In this document: positions 55,231 to 64,000 of the stretch, one piece after another
How positions within the stretch are numbered: position 1 is the stretch's first letter
How the letters are laid out: each line of letters begins with the position of its first letter
Made by a program: the position numbers and the translations under genes
Assembly (NCBI GenBank): GCA_039654915.1
Contig: CM077597.1
Span: 32,648,001-32,712,000 of the forward strand
Source of the DNA: Aquilaria yunnanensis
Taxonomy: Eukaryota > Streptophyta > Magnoliopsida > Malvales > Thymelaeaceae
Length of the DNA: 64,000 nucleotides
Direction: 5' to 3'
The notes under the pieces: generated by a model
What the model was told of the DNA's origin: nothing
The model's database searches: none
The model's input: the letters and a program-made list of their open reading frames with translations, nothing else

Positions 55231-56240
55231 CAGTTACCTTTCAGGCCTTCCTTCCTCAGCTTGCTATGGCTTATAGCCCCTTCTCTAAGGTTGGGTTCCC
55301 CGTTTCTATTTTATCTTTCTATTTGATAGACTCTCCCAACTGGTGGTTTGATTCAAGTACGCATAGGTTGACTTGGTCCTTTCTACATTAACTTGGGTTG
55401 CTGGGGTCTTGCCACTCAATTTCCCTTGCCATGTTGATTTCTTGGCCAAAGAGCCCCAAATTTGCTCAATACTCTTCTTTCTTTTTTCTTGACTAGGCAA
55501 TCTCTGACCTAGTGGTCTTGGGAACCATACTTTAAGAATCCCTCTATGAGTCTGTAACATGGTTTAAAACCATGATATTTTCCACGGGTTTGACATTCAA
55601 GTCCAAACCTCAGGCGTTCTTTTTTATCCTTATCTACTTTCCCAAATTCAACTTTACCTAGCCTTTCCTTGGCTCTTTTCATGCCAATTTCATGTCTTAT
55701 ATGAGTTCCCTTAATATTTCCTGCTGCTAGATAGTGGAACTCTTGCTCTAGTGTTAAAGCTCTTTGGACAGCCTTATAATAGCTCTTGATACCAATGGCT
55801 TTGAGTATTTGCCTCAACTCAGGCCTTAGTTCCTTTATGCTCATCTTCTTTAACAGACATGTTTCCTTGCTCCAACAAATCAAATTCTACCTGCTTTTGA
55901 TCCTTAACAACTTCAATGACATGTTATTGTAGGAATACTTGAAGAAACTCAACCCACCTCATAGGTTCTTTCTTCCTTGTGGGCTTTCTCTCATTCTTAC
56001 TCATATATGCCCTTTGCACTGTCATCCACCACAATTCTACACTACCTTCTATCTTGAACGTAGCTAGTAGCAGTTTTTGAGTGGATGTAACCTATATTCT
56101 TTCAAACACATTCTCTATCTGGTAAATCTAGAACTCAGCTTCATCTGGATCACCATTACCTTTGAACACTAGGGGTTTATGTGGCAAAATAGGGCCCCAG
56201 TGCCTTGATTTGCTAACACTGGTAGACTCCTTGGGAACTA
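55231..56240 (-). pseudogene. gag: Chr-4 gag
   Basis: The N-terminal half (about 55900-56235) has 'FKGNGDPDEAEF' and 'LLLATFKIEGSVELWW', typical of gypsy capsid. The open frame 55509-55883 has 'AVQRALTLEQEFHYLA' and Lys-rich 'KRAKERLGKVE', then a Cys-poor remnant of the zinc knuckle ('FGLECQTRGKYHGFKPCYRL'). Stops separate the parts. The upstream limit is set by loss of similarity. Confidence 0.82.
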
Positions 56241-59200
56241 TGATCCCACTTAGGTTACAATTGGCTAGTTATTACTTGTGAAGTATCTTAAATCATTACA
56301 TGAAACTAGCTACTTAGCTTACCCTGTATAGAAAATATTCACGCATCATCCTGGCTATGTAATAACAATTAAATAAAAACAAGATTGAAAATAGCGTCGT
56401 GGCAATTAACGAAAACACAATTCAAAATGAGCCAAGACATAAAACTTTAGTTGCTTTAACTTCAAGTAACAACTATGTGCATACATCTCAAACTTATATG
56501 CACCCAAATGTTACCGTAGTGTTATACACACCAATGGATACTAATAAAGGCAACCTTAGTGACATGACCCCTCATGAGCCTGCCCAGGAAGCCTGTGGGA
56601 ACTTCTCCCATGTTAGTCGCAATTGGCTAATTGATTACATGCGCACTAGTTAAAACCTTTATGCTTCTAGTTATTAAATCCTACTATGCAATCATGCATC
56701 AGTTCATGCTTTGACTAATCAATAAAATAAAGAAATGGTACTTGAAACATTGCCATGGCATAATTTAATAGAAACAAATATCAAAACTGTCAAAGCATTC
56801 AAAGCAATTAAGTGGAATTAACTACACATAATCGATTGTGTGCAAGCATCCAAACAAGAGTAGACTATGCTCACACCCAAGAGTGACTCTAGAGTAAATT
56901 ACTCAACATGACCATTGGAGGCAAACTAGTGTATCAAAACCATATACTAAATGTCTATACTGAGATCTAAGAACAAGCTTCCAACTTAGAGCAAACTCTT
57001 AATGGCAAGCTTTGTAAGCCCTCACTTGTGCTTCACTAGCCTCTGTAGGCCAAAAAGACAACTGTAGTTAGTACCATAACTTAACCAATGAGCAACCCAT
57101 AAACTAGAACCGTAAAGATTCAAATAAACCAAATACCTACTCACAATCCTAGCTCGACAACCCTCAATGGTTGCTGGCTCAATGACGCCCAACATTGGAC
57201 AACAAAAAGTAAGGGAGTGAGAATCAAAGATTCTCAATAAGGGTCTTGAACTTGTAAGAAAAATCCTGAGGACTCCTCATATGAGAACATATGTAACATA
57301 CTATGAGCTCATATAGCCTGAGGGTCTGATATATGTACATAGAACTAAGTCCCTAGAGACCTTTCCTAATCCTAGTCCTCTTCACAGGGCATTACTCCAT
57401 GCCTAGCGAGTTCTGGTCACTAACTCGCTCCTAGTAAGCCTTAGTGTACTGCCTGACGCAATAATGTAGCCTTCCCTTTATTGTTGTACAGGTGAACATG
57501 GTGGATGCTCCTTGCTTGCGTTGTAAGAAATCCATTAGCTATATTAGGCCTCTACATAGTGCCTCAAGTCCTTAGACTTGGCTAGGTCACTTGTGAACTC
57601 TACCTCCACCCATTTAACCTACCAAGGATGTACTAGGCTTCCACTTGTACCTCAAGGCACGGCTTGGCTAGGCAACAAGTGCACTAAGCCTTCATCCATG
57701 GTGCTCCCCTATTCACCATTACTTGGTTCACACTAGTGGAGTGGTAATGATCATGGATGGACTCATTTACTAGGTTCTTTGGAACCTACCTTAGTGTACT
57801 AAGGTTCTTGCATTAAAACCTTAAATATAAAGGCCTAACTAGGCTTTTTATGGCACTAAACCTTGCATCCAACTAATGGTAGGCATGGAGATGATAGTAC
57901 TCCCGCTTAGCTTCGCGTGGAATCTTGAATCACCTCAATTGGACACCCAAGCAAAAAGTTATGAAGAAAACAAAACCGGGTGTCAATGCTGTGACGGCGA
58001 CACGTCGCCACAGTTGTCGATGTTCTGCCGATTTTTGAGGTATTGGTGATGCGTCGTGGGAACTCGTATTGATTGGCGATGCATCGATAAACCTGCGAAA
58101 TGCCCAGAAAACTTACCATTTTGCTGCTATGAACTTTGGGCACTTCCCAAACATATCAAACATGTATGGATAGCCTTCAAACTTCACATACATGAAGTAC
58201 ATGTTGCAGAGACCACAACTAACCATCACAAGCCTTCCGATGAGGCATTATAACATCATTCCAATCAAGCCAAACACACTAGTCCACCATGATCAAACCA
58301 GACCACTAACTAATGCTATTGCCAAAACTACTTGATTTCATCAAGCAAACTCTATCCAATAGCATTAATCAAGCTTGAAAACGTAATTCCCTTACCTTAG
58401 TTTCAATCTACAAGCAAGAATCAATCAACTTTTCCACCAAAAATTGAGTTCCTCAAAGTCTACATAAGTTCCAAGCAAACAAAAGCATAAAGCACCAAAT
58501 TACTAACTTCTAACCAAAACCCAAGCTTCTAATCACTTCCTAAACAAAGAAACAACCAAGAAATCACAAGTTACCTCGCATCAAAAATAGGGGATAGCTG
58601 GAAACAAGCTTCCAAGCTTCAAAAACATGAACTTCCACTTGGAACAAGCTTCGTTTGGCATAAACACACTTGGTGGCCTCCATTTCCACGAAAATCTCTT
58701 GATTTTGAGCTTGAATTGATGGAGAATTGGTAGAGATAAGGGTGAGCTCGGGTTTAGGAAGCAAATGGTAGCCTCCCCCTCCTTTACCAACTTGTAAACT
58801 CTTTTAAAACCCCAAGCCATGAAACTATTTAAAAAGTTACAAACAAGTCCCCTGCTTTAGGTAACTTTAATCAAACTTGGTCAATCCTGTTTATTTGAAC
58901 TAAACTTGAGTTAATAGAAGTTAGGTTTTCAAAACACATTTTCAACTATCAGGACTCAGCCCGATTCTTCAGGATGCAAAGCTACCATTTTGCCCCCGAA
59001 CCTCAATTAGTGCCTTAAATTTCTCGGAACTTAGTAAACTTTGCCCAACATACCTATTCTTGCTATGTGAACTTGAAATAAGGTTCCAAATTAGCTTTCC
59101 ACTACGACAGCCATAACACTTAGAATGAAAAATGTCATACATATAATAGTGACAACAATATCTATTGAGATATACCATTAGCTTCCTACCCAAATAACCT

Positions 59201-61101
59201 AGCTTTATGTGGCAAGCCTCACTTTCCTTATGCATACTTAGCTTTGAAAGCTAAAAGGGCAACTCTTTGGTCAGTACTAACTTTTACTATAAGCAATCAT
59301 CAACCAAAAAGGTTCATACTTAGAGAGTAAGTTTAAACAAATAAAACTTAGCACTAACAATCACCCCTCATCAACTGTTAGGATCGACTAGCCTTCTAAA
59401 TTCCTGCACAATACTTAAGGGGTGAGTACTCGAAAGAACTTGGTAAGGGATTTAGCACCTACAAGGAAAATATATGCAAACATGCAAGCAACAAACAGGC
59501 TTTTGTTGACAGAGAGATTCTCTTTTATTTTTTAGGAAGCAGAATAAGCACAGTTAGCAAGATCCCCTGCTATTTCAGCTGCCGTTGAAGGAAGAACCGA
59601 TGTTCTTGTTCGAGTTGAAAAAGTGGATGCCGGTATCGTATAATAGAAGAAATGCCACATCTGACCCAAGGAAAACAACTTCACTCCTGGAGGAAGGTTT
59701 GATGTAATTCAATCCAGTGAGAATAGATATCTCATACAGCACAACCACCTAAACCAAACAATACAACAAGCAATAAACATAAGAAATTAGGAAACAACAA
59801 CAATAATGCAATGTAATGTGTGGATGGATGAATGAATGCACATGTTTATGCACTTAGGACTTCCTTACACCAGAAGGTGTCCTTAACTACTGTGAGCTCA
59901 TATGACTGGGGTACTTGGGTACTAGCCATCGTCTTTGATGCTAGCACTTGATTAAACACCATGAAGTCTTCCTTACAGGCGCCTTAAGTAAGTCACCACT
60001 TTCTTGACCTTGCCCACCTTCTATGGGCTATTTACGGTAAATCATCACTTACTTGCCTCTTACCCGTAACTTCCCTTTACTTGTTATGTTGGCTAATTGA
60101 TCTTAGTGGCCCAAACTTCACCAACTTCCCCTAAACTCAACTCAACCAACTTAGTGGATTTGGTTACCAAGCCTGTCACCTAAGTTGGGACCCCTTAGGC
60201 ACTGCTCGATGCCCAAATACACTTGGCATCTACCTTTGGGTCATTAAGGGCCTCAAACCCTTCTCGGGTCCCTCTCCAATGCTGGAGGTTCATGACCTCA
60301 CCCCTTGGCTATTGGAGGACTCAGAAAATACTAGGTCCCCCCTTAGTACCCTATTTGTAAGCTACCTTACTTACCAATTTTTCCTTAGCCTTCTTAACCA
60401 TCCCACTTATTACCCACCTATTGATGCATAATTAAGTCTTAGGAGCACTTTTGAGTCATGTTAGGATGCCACCTAATTCTTAGGAATTGATTTGGGACAC
60501 TTAGAAACAAGGTTGGCACAATTCAGGCACAATGCTATAACATCGCATTGTGGTGCGACAGCATCATGATTTTATGGAAGTTACTAGAAATGATGTGATA
60601 ACACCAGATAGTTGGTGCGACAGCATCATGATTTTATGAAAGCCACTGGAAATGATACAATAGCACCAGAATAGTTGGTACGATAGCAACACACATTTTA
60701 GGCAACATGTTCTTCCTCTGGAGCTCAATGTGACCACATCAATCCAATCGCACTAGCCCCTGAAGGTAAAATTCTTCACTCCTTTCTCAGCCAATCTCAT
60801 TCTAAATCTTGCCCAAAAAAATTCCAATTATTTTTAGCTCATTCCAACTCTCTTCCAAGTGTTCTAACAATACTTATGCATCATTTAATCATACCATAGC
60901 ATAAATCTCTTACCTCAAATAATGACTTGCACAAATCCAAGCACTTATTCACCAAAAGCTTAACCTAGCTCCAATGGAGTTCTTTTGAGTTCCAATTTTG
61001 AATTTAGCCAAATTAGACAGCAAGGGCATGAAATTAATACCATTTCTAACCATTTAACAAGATTAGAACTAACTCACAAGGATCAAAGACACCTACCTTA
61101 G
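56241..61101. other. unresolved AT-rich stretch, probably LTR or leader remnants
   Basis: No protein, RNA gene or bounded element could be recognised. An A/C-rich strand bias and short leader-like frames on the minus strand (58564-58820) look like decayed LTR or leader DNA of minus-strand elements, which is an inference. Notable small features are the near-palindrome GGCGACACGTCGCC at 57996-58009 and the tandem repeat at 60551-60705. I did not find a convincing match to L1, L2, L3 or LK. Confidence 0.4.
60551..60705. repeat. tandem repeat, about 62-bp unit, 2.5 copies
   Basis: Units start at 60551, 60613 and 60676 with 'tggtgcgacagcatcatgat' (the third is diverged, 'tggtacgatagcaaca'). The first two are 62-63 bp and alike over most of their length. 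Confidence 0.85.
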
Positions 61102-61999
61102 TGATAGCCAAGGGGCTATTAACCCTTCTAGAATTCCCAAAGTGACCTGAGAAGCACCACCCTTGGGAAACATGAGTGACCAACCTCGGGAAAAAGAGGG
61201 CCCTTACCATCCTCGGGAACAACACCACCGTACATCCGAGGGCCCATGATCCCTGAGATCTCCAGATCACCTAGCCAAAAACCACCCTCGGGGAAGACCT
61301 AACACCAACCTCGGCGAATGACAACCACCCTCGGTAGGTAACAGAACCGACCTCTGAAAAGCTATATACTACCACCTTCAGAATAGCAAACTCACCAAGT
61401 TTGGGAAAGTATATCCCCATCCTCAGCAAGGAAGAGCGTCTCCTGAAGGTGCCCCACCCTGCCAAAGGGCCTCTCCTAATAGCCTTCGGTGGCTATATTG
61501 TGCCAAATGGGGCCTCATACTCCGAAGGAGCCTTATACACTGAAGGGGTCTCATTCTCCGAAGGGGTCTTACGGACAAACAACAAAAATGGTTAAGGAGC
61601 CTCTAACAGAGAGTCCTCGCACGTGCCTTTGCCCTCTGGCTGGAACGGCCTACAACTAGCTGGAAATACCTATCTTCGAGGGTACGGATCAAATCTGGCC
61701 GAACAGGTGTCACAATCTGAACTGGCTATGTCAAATGACCTCCTCCCTCCACCCTCTTATAAATACTTAGGAAGGACCTTGGTCAGAAAGGAGACAGAAC
61801 TCTTGCTATTTCCCTCACTCTCTGTTCCTTACTACTACTACTCTCATAAACATTAACTTGGGCGTCGGAGGCTCCTCCCCCGGAAACACATTCCGTAGGC
61901 CTCTTAACCCTTGTTCTTCTTAGTGTTTCAGGCACCTTTATACCAGAAGTCTCTCTTTCAGGCCAACATGTCATACAACGAGGATGCCAGCGGGCATCA
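61102..61999 (+). repeat. Tat-D 5' LTR
   Basis: It begins TGATAGCC (as the Tat-A LTR does) and ends GGGCATCA (898 bp), two bases before the PBS. The TATA box TATAAATA is at 61758-61765, the block 'cttgggcgtcggaggc' at 61857-61872, and the stem-loop at 61867-61903. Confidence 0.85.
61867..61903 (+). other. stem-loop in the transcribed part of the Tat-D LTR
   Basis: Arms gGAGGC…CCGGAA and TTCCG…GGCCTC enclose a loop ACACA, about 105 bp downstream of the TATA box. It is equivalent to the Tat-A structure. Confidence 0.7.
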
Positions 62000-63680
62000 T
62001 TTGGCACCGTCTGTGGGAACTCCCTTTTAGGTCGCTGTTGTTGAGGCCCGGTATTCTAAGGGCAAGGGACTCCCGAAGTCCCAATCCACACTGAAAGCTC
62101 TAACAGCGACTGAACAACCTGTGGTAGAGACTTATTTGCCTAACGATGAACATCCTCTAACGGTCATGATGAGCTTTCTACGGGAATTTTAGAGCTCTGT
62201 TGTGGCTGAAATGACCCAACAGCTCAACCAAAGGTGGTCACAACCACCTCTTGGGGGAAGGGTGCCTTCTCCCAGCACCCGACAAGAAAGGAGCCCAAAG
62301 TTACCCCGCCGGAGCTCCGGGAGCGGGGGCTCTCACGATGAATCTTCAACGGAGCACGTGCCCTCTAGAGGATGTCACGCAGGAGAAATGTTGTCAAAAG
62401 AACCCAAGACTTCCCGATGGTGAAGTTCGTCCCCATACGGGAGGTCTTAGTCCCCTCGACAATGAAGTTACTCTTTGAAAATGAGGTGTTGCTCTTCGTC
62501 GCCGGCGGCCACCAGACAGCAAGTGGAAGACAGTGCTACCACCCTTATGGAGAAGATCCTAGAGAGATTGGAAAAACTAGAAAGACAGATCTCCTAGAAG
62601 CCTGTTTGGTCGAGGTTGTCAAAGACGTTCACCAGAGAAGAGTCACCCTTCATCCGTGCAGTGGTAGAAGCACTTATGCCGAGTGACTTCCAAGTACCTA
62701 GCTTGGAAACATATGATGGACGTAGGGACCCCCAAGCTCACTTGACGAAGTATAGGCACAGCATGGTGTTGCACGGTGCTGATGATGCCACCCTTTGCAA
62801 ATTCTTTAAAGTCACCCTTTCAGGGCTGGCAACTATGTGGTATAACACCCTACCCTCGGAACCATAATGTGTTTCCAGGAGTTATCCACTGCATTCACCC
62901 AGCAGTTCATCGGAAGTAGGCTGACGGCGAAGATGCCGGTCCAAATGTTTGACATAGCCCAAAAGAATGGGGAAACCATTCAGGACTATGTTGAGAGGTT
63001 CAACCAAGAAGCCCTGAGCGTGCCCGACTTTTGCCCCAAAATTCGCATCCTCTCCATGATCAAAGGACTTCAGAGAGATTCACAACTCTTATACAAGTTC
63101 TCCAAAGATCCCCGGACACCCTCGGAGAATTTTACCGAAGGGCTGAACAACACAAGACAACCGAGGAATTGAGGATGGGGGGCCTGAAGTCCGATCACCA
63201 TCACTTCAAGGGTCAAAGTCACCACTCTCAGTATCCTACCGAGGGTGGAGGCAGACCTCGGAAACAAAGAGGGAAGAAGTTGGTGTCGTTTGCTCCCTAA
63301 ACACCACAAGGACAAACATATTGATGGCTTGGAAAGGCAAGGGACTACTATCCAACGTCCGAAGGCCATGACCTCGAAGAATAAGAAGAACATGAAGAAG
63401 TTTTTCCAGTTTCACCGAGACCATGGTCACGACACCGAGGATTGCTTCCAGTTGAAAAAATACATAGAATCTCTGATCAAACAAGGCCAACTACGGTGAA
63501 ACCTATGAATGCCGTCCCCCAAAGGAAGAAAGGAAGAAGAAAGGAAAGGGGAAGATGAGGACTACGATTCTGACAGACGTCAGAATCAAAGTCCTAGAAA
63601 GCATCCACCACCTCCGGTGGGAGTAATCCAGACAATCAGCACTGGGATACCCTCAACCGAGAAAAAAATGAAAGTCTGAG
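61968..63680 (+). pseudogene. gag: Tat-D gag, frameshifted
   Basis: The frame starts at an ATG in the LTR (61968), crosses the PBS as 'HHLAPSVGT' and hits a stop at 62028. Later parts are open in three frames: 62202-62423 ('MAEMTQQLNQRW'), 62616-62867 ('TYDGRRDPQAHLTKYRHSMV', 'MWYNTLPSEP'), 62867-63172 ('FTQQFIGSRLTAKMPVQMFD', 'ETIQDYVERFNQEALSVPDF'), 63031-63300 ('LGEFYRRAEQHKTTEELRM') and 63245-63499. The zinc knuckle at about 63398-63440 reads '[14 protein letters not shown]', so its first Cys is Phe. Each part aligns with Tat-A gag, and the order is unbroken. Confidence 0.9.
62002..62020 (+). promoter_or_regulatory. primer-binding site of Tat-D
   Basis: TGGCACCGTCTGTGGGAAC begins two bases after the LTR end and differs from the Tat-A site at one position (A for G). 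It lies inside the gag reading frame. Confidence 0.85.
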
Positions 63681-63688
63681 AAATCTCG

Positions 63689-64000
63689 ATGATGGAGTTC
63701 GAAAACCCAGCGAATAAGTTTGTTTGGAAAGATGGGTCTACCGTGAAGTTCCCTCATGATAATCCCCTCCTAATCATGGCATGGATAGGGAGTTGGGACG
63801 TCAAAAGAGTGCTGATTGATGATGGTTCTAATGCTGACGTTCTGTTCTCCCGCCTATTGTCAAACTTGGGCATCTCCAAGGGTGATCTCAAACCCGTTAC
63901 TTCCCCTACATTCAGTGTAGATCCCTCCGAACTCCCTGTGCTCAGGTGGATTAACCTGCCCTTGATCCTAAGGGGAACTTCGGTTCAGAACAAGGAATAG
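63689..64000 (+). pseudogene. Tat-D protease, runs off the window
   Basis: The open frame reads 'DGSTVKFPHDNPLLIMAWIG', then the active site 'VLIDDGSNADVLFSRLLSNL' and 'DLKPVTSPTFSVDPSELPVL'. It aligns with 'VLLDDGSNADILFSHLLPSL' of Tat-A. The catalytic DDGS is intact. The frame is open to the window edge, but gag upstream is broken, so the copy is likely dead. Confidence 0.88.

Larger units (their letters stand above)
53901..56240 (-). mobile_element. Chr-4: minus-strand chromovirus fragment (gag to RT), L2-related
   Basis: On the minus strand the order is gag, protease, RT; RNase H, integrase and chromodomain are absent, as the element stops in the RT thumb at about 53901-53905. No LTR or TSD is seen at that side. 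Protease wording is close to Chr-3, so it is the same family. No clear LTR could be identified upstream of gag. Confidence 0.88.
61102..64000 (+). mobile_element. Tat-D: Tat-lineage element, 5' part, runs off the window
   Basis: Plus-strand order: LTR, PBS, gag, protease. It is the same lineage as Tat-A but a separate family, with LTR, PBS and gag clearly diverged. The base flank CTTAG (61097-61101) should recur at the unseen right end if the element is complete. Confidence 0.9.

Noticed and set aside
58564..58820. Two overlapping minus-strand frames of 66 and 79 codons
   Set aside because: No family resemblance; they look like a leader or LTR sequence. Not enough to call a gene.
60551..60705. 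Possible satellite or CRISPR-like array
   Set aside because: Only about 2.5 direct copies without distinct spacers; an ordinary short tandem repeat.
1..64000. Host genes, tRNA or rRNA genes
   Set aside because: I looked for conserved host proteins and for tRNA or rRNA hallmarks on both strands and found none; the tRNA-like words present are primer-binding sites.

Overview
The window is plant nuclear heterochromatin-type DNA: no host gene is visible, and nearly every recognisable base belongs to Ty3/gypsy LTR retrotransposons or to LTRs inserted into them. The evidence is polyproteins typical of plant Tat-lineage elements (dual RNase H, 'GATY' reverse transcriptase) and of plant chromoviruses (integrase followed by a chromodomain), plus 5-bp target-site duplications (TSDs) and U2-type introns. 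The species cannot be told; a seed plant, probably a dicot, is an inference. Labels used below: Tat-A to Tat-D for Tat-lineage elements, Chr-1 to Chr-4 for chromovirus bodies, L1/L2/L3/LK for LTR families.

Layout. 1-4090 is Chr-1 (gag to chromodomain, decayed), followed by its truncated L1 LTR (4091-6297) and a fragment of an LK LTR (6298-6875). From 6876 to 48467 the backbone is one old minus-strand Tat element (Tat-B). Its plus-strand antisense gene (aORF) lies at 6876-14700. Its pol then runs backwards as integrase, archaeal-type RNase H, RNase H and RT to about 38035, and its gag plus 5' LTR lie at 46757-48467. Tat-B is cut by insertions: an L3 LTR (7256-10027), an L1 LTR (10702-13181), a TRIM (14012-14358), the complete element Tat-A (15493-27338), an LK LTR (27908-29317), an L2 LTR (30317-32743), an L1 LTR (32834-35284), an L3 LTR (35631-37661) and the chromovirus block Chr-2/Chr-3 (38036-46756). 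The Tat LTR at 47933-48467 is also the 3' LTR of a second element, Tat-C, whose aORF runs to 53900 and is split by an L1 LTR (50040-52463). Then come a minus-strand chromovirus fragment Chr-4 (about 53900-56240), an unresolved AT-rich stretch (56241-61101), and the 5' LTR and gag/protease of Tat-D (61102-64000, plus strand).

Tat-A is the only complete element: 11,846 bp, two 879-bp LTRs about 98.5% alike by eye, perfect TSD ATTTG, PBS and PPT. Its gag-pol is on the minus strand. A four-exon gene of the putative gypsy-type transposon family (PF04195-like) lies on the plus strand between pol and the 3' LTR, with its own TATA box. Tat-A is nevertheless dead: RT nonsense codon, frameshift and a nested solo LTR (TSD GGTAT) near the second RNase H, a late stop in integrase, and three stops in the aORF.

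The points most worth a second look are: (i) the antisense intron-containing gene, seen in three Tat copies with the first intron conserved; (ii) stem-loops inside LTRs with compensatory changes, in both the Tat LTRs and the L1 LTRs; (iii) gag initiation inside the LTR with the reading frame crossing the primer-binding site; (iv) hairpin-bearing tandem repeats between the convergent pol and aORF of Tat-A; (v) a shared-LTR tandem Tat array; and (vi) nine solo LTRs against one complete element.
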